64,000 nt of DNA. It comes from Echinometra lucunter (taxonomy: Eukaryota > Echinodermata > Echinoidea > Camarodonta > Echinometridae). Below the pieces are notes generated by a model that did not search any database, was not told where the DNA came from, and was given only the letters and a program-made list of their open reading frames with translations. The position numbers were made by a program, and so were the translations under genes. Positions within the stretch are counted from its first letter, which is position 1. Each line of letters starts with the position of its first letter. Below are positions 35,187 to 45,217 of the stretch, in pieces. The DNA is taken from contig CM057157.1 of the NCBI GenBank assembly GCA_029962745.1, positions 30,506,503 through 30,570,502 of the forward strand, in the 5' to 3' direction.

Positions 35187-35904
35187 TCATCACCATTCAC
35201 CACCAACATCATCATCATCACTACCACTGCCATCATCACCATCACCAACGTCATCAACAACATAACCATCATCATCATCATCATCATCATTCACCACCAA
35301 CATCATCATCATCATTTACCACCTTCATCATCAACATCATCAACAGCATCCTCCTCCTCCTCCTCCTCCTCCTCATCATCATCATCACCATCATCACCAC
35401 CACCACCACCACCACCACCACCACCATCATCATCCTCATCATCATCATCACCATCATCACCACCACCACCACCACCACCATCATCATCACCATCGCCATC
35501 AGCAGCAGCAACACTGCATGAAATTCCCTACCTGTCTTAAGAGGTGTCTCTAATAAATCGTTTAATACCTTTATAGATCCTCTTTCCATTCTCTAATGTT
35601 ATTAATTATGGAAGAGGGGCGGGCCACAAAATTACTTCCTTACGGGAGGGGGGGGGGGCACTACACTCATTGTTCTGCATGATCAAACCCTGTTGTATAG
35701 TGAATATTACATACTCATTTACGTCTCCGTGCATGCCTTCGAAGAGAAAATGTGAAGTAAGCGACATCGATGAACTCCTTCGTACTCGTCTGGTCTTCGA
35801 GATCGTTGATATCATAAGATGATACAGAAAGATCGTGAACAGGAGAAAGATGAACAAACGACGTGATTGATGGCGGCGTCGAAGAGAGGTCGACAGTTGT
35901 CTCA
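26061..35904 (-). CDS. ST8Sia-type alpha-2,8-sialyltransferase (GT29), 5' end unresolved
   Basis: The six 3' exons join perfectly on the minus strand: 34852-34727, 34091-33926, 31473-31361, 28880-28791, 27561-27326, 26290-26061 (phases 2,0,2,2,1). They encode 319 residues with all GT29 motifs: L (CAIVGNSGSLQNSSCGSEID, then FVFRCN and KDAGRRTDFVSFNPS), S (RPSTGLYLVN...CNEIHLYGFWPFP), motif III (YHYFNS) and VS (HSSDAE, matching HxxxxE with the catalytic His). Such enzymes move sialic acid from CMP-sialate to C8 of a terminal sialic acid in the Golgi. GFWPF and the Cys pattern favour ST8Sia over ST3/ST6. Two upstream exons (35904-35723, 35592-35532) are plausible, but the second leaves a phase mismatch, so at least one N-terminal exon is missing or misplaced. 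The ST8Sia subtype is not assigned. Confidence 0.88.
27326..27561 (-). CDS. ST8Sia-like exon, between motifs L and S
   Basis: Acceptor CATAG|A, phase 2 in; donor CGACAG|GTAAAG, phase 1 out. Contains NLVWYPCFGSRK, ISEFWKRRGLKKR and the PSTG start of motif S. FWKxRG before xSTG is characteristic of ST8Sia enzymes. Confidence 0.92.
27841..27920. repeat. (TTC)n microsatellite
   Basis: About 27 perfect TTC units in a sialyltransferase intron: pure polypyrimidine on one strand, polypurine on the other. Confidence 0.97.
28243..28738. repeat. TAAAGGCA(A/T)TGG-ended MITE, copy A
   Basis: Left TAAAGGCAATGGTTAACATT and right AGTTAGCCAATGCCTTTA are inverted ends beside TA. The interior matches, in reverse complement, the element at 62158-62606 (GTGCGCATGCGCAGATGG, AGTATTGGCGTATCACGC, GGTTTGCGTCTAACTTACAG). 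It begins about 52 bases into the intron after the 90-base exon. Confidence 0.8.
28791..28880 (-). CDS. ST8Sia-like 90-base exon (second half of sialylmotif L)
   Basis: Too short to stand out as a frame. Found by the need for CN after DFVFR: acceptor TTTTGTCAG|A, then CNGVPLRSFIKDAGRRTDFV and SFNPSILYK, donor ACA|GTAAGT. Phase 2 on both sides fits both neighbours exactly. The KDxGxxTDF...NPS string is the expected end of motif L. Confidence 0.9.
28946..29065. repeat. (AAT)n-rich microsatellite
   Basis: Mixed AAT/GAT/TATAAT repeat in the sialyltransferase intron. Confidence 0.9.
29560..31360. other. Large intron segment of the sialyltransferase, repeat debris
   Basis: Contains stretches that look like old repeats (TTAGACCCCTATTTCGCAAA; CCGTACGCGCGTACATCG), a C-run near 30865-30874 and a (GT)n near 30397-30420. 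No exon with matching phase is seen here. Confidence 0.45.
31361..31473 (-). CDS. ST8Sia-like exon with first half of sialylmotif L
   Basis: Acceptor TTTCTAG|GAA, phase 0 in; donor ATTCAG|GTAATA, phase 2 out. Encodes ESPMLGKRYERCAIVGNSGS, then LQNSSCGSEIDGMDFVF. The Cys and VGN(S/G)G residues bind CMP-sialate in the family. Confidence 0.93.
31730..31815 (-). repeat. SINE-like tail, inverted
   Basis: (AATAAT)n followed by TTTATATAGCGCATTAC, the reverse complement of the GCGC-TATAAA-(ATT)n tail seen at 62930-63694. The body beyond is not clear. Confidence 0.45.
32088..32995 (+). repeat. 23-bp minisatellite, 39 copies
   Basis: The unit ACTGTTCTATAGTCAAAACT plus GAC is repeated 39 times from 32102, almost without error. 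The main variable site is the seventh base (C or T), plus single changes near 32584 and in the last unit. Each unit holds two dyads, CTATAG and GTCA-AAAC-TGAC. The leader GGATCCCACAGG at 32088 also precedes a single unexpanded relative near 33199. Non-coding, inside an intron. Confidence 0.97.
33199..33425. repeat. Foldback sequence related to the minisatellite unit
   Basis: GGATCCCACGGGGCCC ... ACTGTTCTAGCCAAAATTGA is a diverged single copy of the array's start. Next, GACACAATTCTAGTGAAAAA at 33238 pairs with TTCTGGTCATTTTCACTAAA at 33298, forming a hairpin. Confidence 0.6.
33450..33780. repeat. GGGTGTTTCATAAAG hairpin element
   Basis: Left GGGGGTGTTTCATAAAGTTG and right ACAGCTTTATGAAACACCCC are inverted. 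The arms continue through TTCGTAAAGTTGCGAATGAC. Related at the tips to 13081 and more widely to 37307. Confidence 0.8.
33926..34091 (-). CDS. ST8Sia-like exon upstream of sialylmotif L
   Basis: Acceptor TATCAG|A, phase 2 in; donor CCGAAG|GTGAGA, phase 0 out. Encodes RRELKAESNVSTDLDLILTQ then TNVKPGQELICYVV and ISTLPK, the lead-in to motif L that contains the VGQEL-like element of ST8Sia enzymes. Confidence 0.88.
34727..34852 (-). CDS. ST8Sia-like exon, stem/catalytic boundary
   Basis: Acceptor TTTCTCTAG|A, donor CCTTCAG|GTAGG, phase 2 on both sides. Encodes NFTKHLWLFNNSDAERIYLY, then ANLLNKHHWKANPQYIDSF. The WxFN pattern and two N-x-S/T sites suit a Golgi lumenal stem. An alternative acceptor after ACTAAG would shorten it and give phase 0. 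Confidence 0.78.
34908..35509. repeat. (CAT)n/(CAC)n microsatellite tract, about 600 bp
   Basis: Near-continuous CAT and CAC triplets with short CTC and CAACAT interruptions. It gives spurious poly-His/Ser/Pro and poly-Asp frames. It sits in a sialyltransferase intron, where it may hide a short exon. Confidence 0.95.
35532..35592 (-). CDS. Possible small N-terminal exon of the sialyltransferase
   Basis: Acceptor ACATTAG|AGA and donor AGACAG|GTAGG frame RMERGSIKVLNDLLETPLKT. It joins in phase to 35904-35723 but leaves phase 1, which does not fit the phase-2 start at 34852. Either another exon lies between, or this is not an exon. Confidence 0.35.
35723..35904 (-). CDS. Possible signal-anchor exon of the sialyltransferase
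   Basis: In one frame it encodes RQLSTSLRRRHQSRRLFIFL followed by LFTIFLYHLMI: a short basic tail and a hydrophobic segment, as in type II Golgi enzymes. It is bounded by acceptor TTTTTCACCAG|TG and donor GGAGAC|GTAAAT. No ATG precedes it in frame; if the previous exon ended in A, splicing would create A|TG exactly at the start. A Ser/Thr-rich second frame (ATG at 35933) is also open. Confidence 0.45.
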
Positions 35905-36558
35905 CTGGTGAAAAACAAAAAAGATGATGTCATTGAACGTTCTCAATACTCTTAAACTATGAAAAGATTTAGTCTCTAGAATAAGCTTATTTGCTAAAAG
36001 GTATAACACAACTACATGAATAATCATTGCTGATGATAAGCATCTGCCTCTCCTATCGAATAAAAAGTTTTGCACATTATATGCATGACTTGTCAATACA
36101 CTTTTGTAGTAGTGTATCTACAGCCGGTTAAGCAGATACAGTATCTTGCATAAGTACTCGGTTCAGTTCTTAAATGTATTATCGACTAATCTCGAGTATG
36201 TATACTCGCTGTTCATTTCGTTTTCTTATTATACATGTAAAATGTTTATATCTTATAACATTGTGTAAACATTCACATTATCATAGATGTGAATTTTTCA
36301 TATAATCCACACGATCATCCTAGTTATTATGGCATTCGTCACAGATCCAGGAAGGAAACGCATTGATATGACTCTTCTTCCTTGTAGACTTAGGCCATTA
36401 TCATGTTACTGTGGTGCATCCAAACCCAGGCGCGGCGCCAGGGAATTTTGATAGGGGGCAAGATGACCCACAGATGAGTTTATTTACGTTTAAATGCACA
36501 AATAGGGCTATTATAATTGCATGACCCTATATGCCAGTCTCTCTTCCCTATATTATCC

Positions 36559-36670
36559 ATTTCTTTTTCTTTTTCTTTTTCTTTTTCTTTTTCTTTTTCT
36601 TTTTCTTTTTACTTTTCTATTCTCCTTCTTCTTCTTCTTCTTCTTCTTCTTCTTCTTCTTCTTCTTCATT
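36559..36670. repeat. (TTTTTC)n and (TTC)n microsatellites
   Basis: Pyrimidine-only hexamer repeat followed by TTC repeats and then a T-run. The 'proteins' here are translations of the repeat. Confidence 0.95.
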
Positions 36671-37306
36671 ATTTTTTTATTTTTTTTTTTTTGGGGGGGG
36701 GGAGTCGTTTGAAAAATCTGAGGGGTCGGCCGCCCACTGCCCCCTGTAGCACCACCCCAATTCGAAAATTCTTCTCATGCAGGAGGGGCGAACATCTTAG
36801 CTATTTAGAGTCATCCTTGGCAAAGAAACAACATTTTGGAGCCCTTATTTAAACTTTGTTTTACTATTTCGAGCATTTTTAAAAGCAATCTTGATTTGAA
36901 TTGATTTGATTCGAATTGGTCCATTCTTAATAATATTCGTTGTGGATTCTTGTATAGCGCGCTCATGTCTGTCACACCTGACATAGCCTTTAGCCAAGGC
37001 ACTTGGTGCTGTTATTTCCCTAAACGCGCCTGAATACATAAACTAATCGCACGACAACTGTGATCCTTGGCCGCAGGTCGGTCCACTGATCACTGCCATA
37101 AATTCACACTGTTTAGTCTATTTTTCAAACCCTGCTTGGCAGACAAGCAGCGCGCGAGGCCTTGCCCAAAGGCTACACCTGACACTACTGACGGTGCTCC
37201 ACTATTACCCCATGTTTTAGCATTTCTGCCATTACGACGTTCTATAGCATTTCAAAGAACTTCTTCCTATAGGCCTATACCGGGTACCTATTTACTACAC
37301 CAGGAT

Positions 37307-37473
37307 GGTGTTTCATAAAGCTGTTCGTAAGTTACGCACGGCTTTACGCACGACTGGAACATGTTCTTGGGTGCTAATCATATTCTCAGTCATTTACATG
37401 TAGCACAAGAATATATCACCAGTCGTGCGTAAAGTCGTGCGTAACTTACGAACAGTTTTATGAAACACCCCCC
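37307..37473. repeat. GGTGTTTCATAAAGC hairpin element, about 167 bp
   Basis: Left GGTGTTTCATAAAGCTGTTC then GTAAGTTACGCACGGCTTTA. The right arm reads back GTAACTTACGAACAGTTTTA then TGAAACACC. About 50 bases pair, with a 60-base loop. CCAGGATGG and CCTGGATGG flank the two ends. Confidence 0.85.
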
Positions 37474-38479
37474 TGGATGGAGAGTGGCAAACGCAGATAA
37501 CTGTCCCGCTAAAAGACATTAGCGTCATGGTGTTACTCGAACCATGCGATCCACAATCCGGTGACGACTCCAATAGACTACGACATCCTATACTACACCT
37601 CTTTATGTTTGTTTTTTTTTCACATTTATAATTACAAACTGAATATGACATAGTGAACAAATAATAAAATCAATGCATTGTCGAAATAGATCACATCGAT
37701 TTCTCATAAATGATATTACGTTAGTATAGCTTGTTACATGGTGTAAGATCCCTTTGCAATAATAATCATATACATTCGAAAAATGGATAAAAAGAAAGGA
37801 TGATTTTTTTTTTCATAGCTGCCCAATAGAAAGCTATACATGCAATTATTATCAAATGCAAAAGAGAACCTAAAATACGGGCTGCGTTTATTTCCGTGGG
37901 CGTTGATATGTCAGCAATTTATGTATTGTTTCCCCTATTTGTATTTTTATTTTTTTTACGGACTGACGAACCGGAGCCGGATGCATGCCTGTATGTGTGT
38001 GTGTGTGTGTGTGGGGGGGGGGGGGTTGCAAGGCTGTGTGAGTGTATGACTGGAGGGTGTTTGAGGGTGTGTGAGTGGAGAGAGTGGGGGTGGGGGAGTA
38101 GGGTGCCGAGATGAAGGCGTAGGGTGTCATAGGATGGGGCTATGTATGCCTTCCTCTGTTACCTCAATTCTTTTAATTTTAAAGTATATGAAAGAAATAG
38201 TCATGTATAATTTGGTACATTTCCTATGTCCATTGATTGATGAATTGTATTTTTTTTCTTTATTGGAAAAACTAATCTTGTTCTGCAGTTATGGATAATT
38301 TCATAATTTCATATTTGTGTTTATATTGATATAAATGTATGTCATTAAGTTTCCTTGTATATAAACAACTATATGTGACTTATTGTGATTGTTCCATGAA
38401 ATGTAATATTGATTTCAAGAGGAAGGAATAAAATATTATTCAAAACAAAAAAAGTAAATACAATAGCAACATACTTCCA

Positions 38480-39215
38480 CACATATTTGATGCAATGCTT
38501 CCCCAAAATCGTTTATTTCATCATTACCCAACTAGACGGTCCAACGAGTTTCCCCTACCACTCTTCAGAACCTTATTAGCTAAGAAAACATTTATGTATG
38601 ATGGTCCTAGATTCTGGAATTCTTTAAGTGGTGATATTATTAATAGTCCATCCCTTAATTCTTTCAAGAAAAAGCTAAAAATATGTTTTCTCAAATCCTA
38701 CTAGATAACGTACAATGATAATACCTTTCAATCTTAAATTTTCATTTGGGTCTTCATCATCTCCTCAAATTGAAGAATTGTACCATCTTACCTCGTTGAA
38801 ATTACCATCATGTTTACTTCCTTCTTGATGTCCTGCTCTTATCTTTTTTTTTTTCTTGTTTTCCCTTTCCTTGTCGCCTCGTGTTTGTTGCTTGTTTTTC
38901 CTTCAGTGTTGCTGTTCTGTTAATTCTGTTCTGGTAATGTTTCGTGTTTTCCTAGTCTTCGTAAGCGCAATTTGCAACAATTTTATTTTCTGAGGGTTCC
39001 ACAATCTACAAGCAATTGCTTTTTAGTTGATCCCTCCATTTCCACAGAAATCAATAATTTATAATAATTTATTCTAATTATTTATTGATATGTTAACTCA
39101 TGAAGGAAAAAAGTATTATGTATATATCTTAATTTCATATTGTTTGTATAATAATATCGATGCAATGTCATTGTATTTTCTTTCTGTCGCAAATGAATAA
39201 ATTTGAATTTAAATT
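38480..39215 (+). pseudogene. 5'-truncated LINE (CR1-like) 3' end
   Basis: The frame 38495-38704 reads NRLFHHYPTRRSNEFPLPLF, then FMYDGPRFWNSLSGDI and FKKKLK, the typical RT C-terminus. About 500 bases of 3' UTR end in AATAAATTTGAATTTAAATTTGAA. The 5' part of the element is missing. Confidence 0.75.
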
Positions 39216-41232
39216 TGAAGCAGGGGCAAGTTGCCCCATCCCATGCCCTCCTTCAAAATAGGGGCGGCGTCAGGGTATTTTGATAGGCTGCAAGATCACT
39301 CAATGGTGAGGTAAATATACATATACTGGTATTATGTAGTTGCATGACCGAGTCCTCTCTTTCCCCCTATTCTATTCTTGTTTCCTCTTCCTCTTTTTCT
39401 TCTTTTTCTCCCTTTTTTATCACTTAAAAGTCATAGGCCACTCGCCCCCTGCCCCTCCCCCCCCCCCCCCCACCCATAGCGCCGCCTCCGGTCAGCATAG
39501 AGAAGACATACAAAGTGTGAGTGATGTTCGCCTTTGTTCCCAATACATGCAATAGGCAGCACAAAAATCCTGGAGTATGACTCACAATACGACGCTGTAC
39601 TATGACAAAAACCTTACAAGAAAATTATAATGGAAAAAATAGTAAAATCATGACTCGAATCAACGTGCATTGGGCATACAGGCAACTATATAGAAAACAT
39701 AGGAATGACGTTAGGTCATTTGAATCATCTGCATGTTCAAGTTGGGGCAAGGGCGTTGGGGTGATTTGAAGCTTTATTTGCGATTTCAACACAATAATAT
39801 TTTGAGACGTCCACTGCCCAGTGTGTATTATTTTTAATATCTCAACATAAAAGTCATATTTATCTGCAAGCTATAGTCCATCCATAACCAGTGTCCGATG
39901 AATTGTATCTTTTATCTCTAACTTAAAGTGAAATTATTTTGAACCGTGAAGTCATTTTAAATCATTTATTTCCTTGTTATTGCGGACATGCAATCATCAT
40001 GTAACAAACAACACAAAGTGTTTACATAATAGTGTACTTAGAGGAAGATTCATGTTCGTGAAATGTACATCCCTTCACGATAACGCACAAAACATTCACT
40101 GATAAATTAAATGCATTTTGGAAAATAATGTCGTGTGCGCATAGAAATCATATACATGTATTTCTGTGATTCGTATACCACCCCCCCCCCCACTCCTTGC
40201 GATCATAGTTCTTCGAACTTCCCTCCATTAACCATTTCCTTTTCTTTCAATTTTCAAAAAAAAGTACATGATATTTTCACCCATATCCCATAAGACAACC
40301 CCCGCACCATTGACTCATGATATTTTCAGCAATAATTTTGTGGAAGTTAGAAATTTACATTTTAAAAGCATAATCGTGTAAAATGAATGCATGAAAAGAG
40401 CATCGTAAGATGCATCACGTTAGATAAGGGCTACTCCTACCTTTTCTCTCATTCTCTTTCCCATACATTAGTTGAAAGTTTTGTAAAAGCAGCGCGTCTA
40501 AAGAAAATCCTTTTAAAATGATGGTATTTCACACTAAACATACCCTCAGAATTAATTCTTTGCCAGCACCATACACAGACCGTAGATGAAGCCAGACCCA
40601 CAGGCTTGGTAAATGATTGTCGAGAGCGCGATTCACCGTCTTGCAAAACTTCGCCAAACATACTTCTTGAATTCCGGTACAACATTCAGATACTGGGAAT
40701 CCAATTGACTTCTTTCACTTTCCAAAAATGAAATAAGGTAAAGAACTGTAGATATTCAGCTAGGAACTCAGGTTAAGTCCCCCTTGTCCAGTTCCCCTCA
40801 TCATCCGCTCATATTATGAGTCCGGATTATCAGAGAGTAACTTGGTATATTATCAGAAGGCGCCGTAGATTGTTATGCGTCGGTGTACATGCATGGGACT
40901 AAAACACACGTTGTCCATGAGCGCCGTCAACCAATAATCGATAGCTCTTTTTCTCATTGTGTATAAGTGAACTAAGTCTGAAAGTAACTGTAGAATTGAT
41001 TATTTTTTATAGTCAAGGAGGCGAACCACCCAGTTCATTCTTAACATGTGGACGTTTTTCTTGGATAATCTGTGTTTGGTATTATCATCAAGTATTTTGT
41101 CAGATCTCTATGTTCCCATCAGTGGTCAAACGCGTTAATATTAAGAAAGAACTTGTTCCCAATATACTCCTTACTCAAGTTGTGCGAAAATGCATACGTG
41201 AATGACGCAGTTGATTTCCTGGCCAACTTAAG

Positions 41233-41520
41233 AAACTAAAAACAGATATTTTCCTTCCCAGAACAGTCTCAGAGGTCAAGTCTGAACTCGGGCAAGAACT
41301 GATCCAGGCTTGGCAACTGGCGTGGAGGGAGAAGGAAGCTCCACCTACCCGTAAAGACTTGGTACCGCATGTCTCCTTCTGGGCAGTCACAAATGTGGAA
41401 AACTACTCGCTATATATTATCAAGACGTTCAAATCACAGATTGCGACTTGGAGTTGTACAGGGACTAAATGACTATCAACACAAGGTGGGGAGGCACCCC
41501 ACTGGCCTCTGTACGTGACG
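41233..41520 (+). pseudogene. Possible LINE-like remnant, frameshifted
   Basis: One frame gives SEVKSELGQELIQAWQLAWR, then PTRKDLVPH. A shifted frame gives SRRSNHRLRLGVVQGLNDYQ then HPTGLC, resembling the end of a retrotransposon polymerase before its zinc knuckle. Stops follow. The family is uncertain. Confidence 0.3.
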
Positions 41521-42533
41521 TTTGTGAGATTTGTAACGGTATTCCTCGTTTTCTACTAACATGTGCTAAAAGCACTCTACAACGGTCTTACCCAAAACAA
41601 AGCTGGAAAAATACTCTAATGCTCAGATGACAACAAAGAATTTACTCTCAAACTGCAAAAACTATATCGTGATATATTCAAAGCAAAAGAAATTAATGTC
41701 TAGACAATATAGTACATGTCAATTGCTTGTAATACACTTTTTTCTCCAAGTATATGATCCCCATGCGCATGGGGACTTGGACAACTTATCTTTATTACCA
41801 GTAGGTATATAAAAACCAGTAAAATATGGAGTTTTTATTTTATGGGAAAGGGATCAAAAGGTTTACTGGTATAGGTTCAGAAGAATCTCTGTAGCAACTG
41901 GTGCACAAGACACAAGATAGTCGAATCACCAAAACACGACATAAACACAAGAACAACAGCAACAACCACAACAAAACAACAATGATAGGATTATGGTTGT
42001 AGAAATGAAACCCCCCGTTACATAATTATAATATATATAATAGTGTGCAATGTGTACTTGCGTGCTGTTATAATTCATATAATTCAACTAATTTTGAACG
42101 CACGTGGATTTGTGATCACAGTCCCCTCTCTTGTAAGAGTTGGTTTGTTACTTCTCCTATACATCATTCTTACATTTCTTTTCACAATCGCAGGGGCCGC
42201 GGAACCATAGGAGCTGGGGGGGGGGGGGGCTGCAGCCCCCCTTTTTTTGAGTAGACACATTTGCCGCTGTACAAAAACCCGGAAGTGATTTTCCTGGTTT
42301 GTACGCGCAGCCCGCCCCCCCCCCCTAATTTCAAAAAACGTTCCGCGGCTTCTGCAATGTCCATGGGGGTAGCCAGGATCGAGAGTAGCACTGGTCCGTC
42401 TATAAAAGCTACTGAGGGGCACTTGCCTCATTACCCTATTTCATGGAAAGGTTGGTCCGGAACTTGGAAGAACTGTCGTGGAATTGGTCCAGAGAAGTGG
42501 ATTGAGATGGATGGGTCATGTGTTGCGAACGGA

Positions 42534-42572
42534 AGATTCAGATTCAGATTCAGATTCAGATTCAGAATCAAA
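42534..42572 (+). repeat. (ATTCAG)n hexamer repeat
   Basis: About six ATTCAG units. Confidence 0.9.
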
Positions 42573-42707
42573 TTCAGATGCACATTTAGTTTATTCGCCG
42601 TTTGTTTTTATTTTCTTCATACAAATCAAACAAAATCAATAAACATACTAGTATACGAGTCAGTAATAACGGACACAGAAACATGATATCACATAAAATA
42701 TAGCAGC

Positions 42708-43495
42708 AATGGCGTAGCTAAGGGGGGGCAAAAGGTGGTGTCCCCCCCCCCCGTTATTAGGAGAGCAAAAAAAAAATATATATAAAAAAAACTTTCATCG
42801 AGTCCACTTCACATAACTTACCCTACCCCTACCCTGCGAAATGAAAATAAAACGTAAATATGCCACTATATGTTACCCCTAATACTGAATTTTAGTGTGC
42901 AGAAAATGCCATTTTCATGCACGAATTTTCAAAAATCTCCCTACCGTAGGAGGGGGGATAACCCCCCCCCCCTTCCCCGCTAGGTCACTTCGCTCCCTCG
43001 CCTCCCCCTGTATGCCATTTCTCATTATAAGTTGCCCCTAATACTGAATTTTAGTGTGCAGAATATGCCATTTCATGCACGAATTTTCAAAAAAAATTTC
43101 CTACCGTGGGAGGGACGATACATGATCCCCCCACAACCTTCCCCTCTCGGTCGCTTCACTCCCTCGCCTTGCCCCCTATATGCCACTTCTCATATAAGTT
43201 ACCCCTAATAATGAATTTTAGTGTGCAGAAATGCCATTTTCATGCACGCATTTTCAAAAATCTCCCTATGGGGGAGGGGGGGGGTCCCTACCAAACCCTC
43301 GCCTTGGCCCCCCACCCTATATGCCACTCCTCATATGAGTTACCCCTAATACTGAATTTTAGTATGCAGATATTGCCATTTTCAAAAATCTCCCTTCCGT
43401 TGGAGGGGGATACCTACTCCCACACCCTCTCCTCTTGGTCGCTTCGCTCCCTCGCCTTGCCCCCCCCCCTTTGAAAATTCCTGGCTACGCCAGTG
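42708..43495. repeat. TGGCGTAGC-ended element with four tandem internal repeats
   Basis: Left AATGGCGTAGCTA and right TGGCTACGCCAGT are inverted ends. Four units of about 140-170 bp start at TATGCCA near 42859, 43011, 43179 and 43319, each with CCCCTAATACTGAATTTTAG, TGCATTTTCAAAAATC-like and CTTCGCTCCCTCGCC blocks. C/G-runs lie next to both ends. No gene. Confidence 0.7.
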
Positions 43496-44040
43496 TATAG
43501 AAGATATTAAAATCAACGATAACTAACCTGAACATGATCCCTTTATACATATTTGTGAAAAGGTATTTTAACATTTAAAAAAAAATCTTAGTTTTATATG
43601 ACCTCAAATTATAATAGTTAGCCTGTAAAAAGAGATTGGGATTCGGAAGCAGATGGCTTATAAGATGAAAAGGAAGCAAAAAAGCCACATGGAAAGATAT
43701 GGGTTTTCTTTAAATTTGTTTTGTATTATGATGTTATTACTTTATTTGTTTATACGTTTTTCTGTAAATGGAATGGGGAAAAAGGAAAAAAGAAAAGAAA
43801 AAGAAAACGACTTGATAATAAATATAATGAAATTAAAAGAAATGAAATGAAATGAAATGAAATGGCATGATGATATGAAATGACATGAAACATGGAAGTC
43901 AAAAGGGCTTGTTATCTTTGAATGATTTCCCCCTGAATTTCACATGCAATGTAGCTGAAAAGTGTAACTACATGTCCCTGTATTCAGATTTACTTAAAGG
44001 TTCCTGATTCAGAAATTTCAGAGATTATTTTGTTTTAGGG
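43496..44040. other. AT-rich intergenic sequence
   Basis: Contains a short (GAAAT)n run near 43842-43862 and nothing else I can support. Confidence 0.45.
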
Positions 44041-44150
44041 GGAGCTTATTTTAATAATAATAATAATAATAATATCGATGCTTATATAGCGCCGGTATCC
44101 ACCAGGTCCTGACGCTCATGGCGCTCAACAGATTACATATGACAATCGAG
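44041..44150 (-). repeat. SINE-like tail, inverted
   Basis: (AAT)n then CGATGCTTATATAGCGCCGG, CTGACGCTCATGGCGCTC. Reverse-complement form of the GCGC-TATA-(ATT)n SINE tail. Confidence 0.5.
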
Positions 44151-44421
44151 AAAAATACATATTGGAAAAATAAATTCTTAGACTACAAAATTAAGTAAGG
44201 AGAGAATAATCCTAAACTGAGGTACATACAAATCAACATAATTCAATTTTTGTATTGTGTTTACATACACTGAAATCAAACCGTACTAAGCGAGTTAAAT
44301 ATCCTTAAAACCTACCTCCTCCTCCTCCTCCTTCACTCCTCCTCCTCACAAAAACACATTAAAAAATCAAAGGAAATCTGATGACTTGATTCGGTATGGT
44401 CGCGATATCATGGACTTTTAA

Positions 44422-44706
44422 AGATGCTAGGTCGTGGGCTTTCATGGGGAATGGATCATAATTTGCTGAGACCAGACTTAAGTTTGTGAAAAATACCTGT
44501 AATAGAGCTACATTTCTGGAGCACAGCAAAGCAAGCTGTCCCACCACAAACGTTCTTCGGCCTGCTTCGGGCCAGGGAAAGTGAGATAATGACATTGCCA
44601 TATGGGGAAAGGGTGAAGTATACAGAGCATTACATAAGGTCTGTTGGTCATAAAACTCACAGTGATGGACAACAAATTCCCCATGAAAGCCCACGACTTA
44701 GCGTCT
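44422..44706. repeat. Inverted-repeat element with GTCGTGGGCTTTCATGGGGA arms
   Basis: AGATGCTAGGTCGTGGGCTT onward (44422-44452) is mirrored by TTCCCCATGAAAGCCCACGA (44678) then CTTAGCGTCTT. The loop of about 220 bases is not similar to the other elements. Confidence 0.6.
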
Positions 44707-45217
44707 TAAAGGGTTATATGCACAGAAATAGAAGACGTCTTCTATTTCTGTGGTTATATGCCAATTCATTTTCTTTTGATGCATGGGTGTCAGTTACGTA
44801 ACAAATTGTCTTCACAGTGTGGACAAGGAAGTACTATTAAAGAGTTTTACAACATCTACAGTATGACTGTTCATGCTAAACAATAGAGAGGGAGTAGGCT
44901 GTATCGAGTATAGACTATTATAGAGTACAATTTCCTTGTGACGTGCAGTTAATAATTATATGCACCAAAGATACCCATAGAATAGAAACCCAATATCTTG
45001 TATGTTTTCTTTTTCGCTTAATTGGTTCATCCCCAGTGTTTCACTGGGAGAATGAAACTGAAACTAGAGAAGATGGATGGTGCGAAATTGTGGCTGTGGG
45101 ATAGAGAGAATACACGTGTGCTCATGGAAACTTGTGTCTGAAATTGAATCCTATAATTATAGTCTAGCACGTGCAAAAGGCTGCAGATACTAATAGACTT
45201 GTCCAGGTTATAGTCGT

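Larger units (their letters stand above)
35905..42707. other. Intergenic sequence between the sialyltransferase and the Tie gene, left half
   Basis: Dominated by simple repeats, C- or G-runs (about 35649, 36695, 38014, 39458, 40181) and transposon pieces. Two related segments start GCGGCGCCAGGGAATTTTGA (36433) and GCGGCGTCAGGGTATTTTGA (39265), each followed by GCATGACC, and look like one family. No convincing host exon; a minus-strand frame at 40552-40685 ends at a GTATGT donor but has no recognisable product. Confidence 0.45.

Noticed and set aside
35091..35540. 149-codon Ser/Pro/Ile-rich frame and its poly-Asp counterpart
   Set aside because: Translation of the CAT/CAC repeat tract.
40449..40685. 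Minus-strand frame ending at a GTATGT donor, as a 5' exon of the sialyltransferase
   Set aside because: Two frames are open, neither gives a signal anchor or known motif, and it lies 4.5 kb away; support is insufficient.
43106..43474. 122-codon Pro/Leu/His-rich frame with repeats
   Set aside because: It follows the tandem units of the 42708-43495 element; no known domain.
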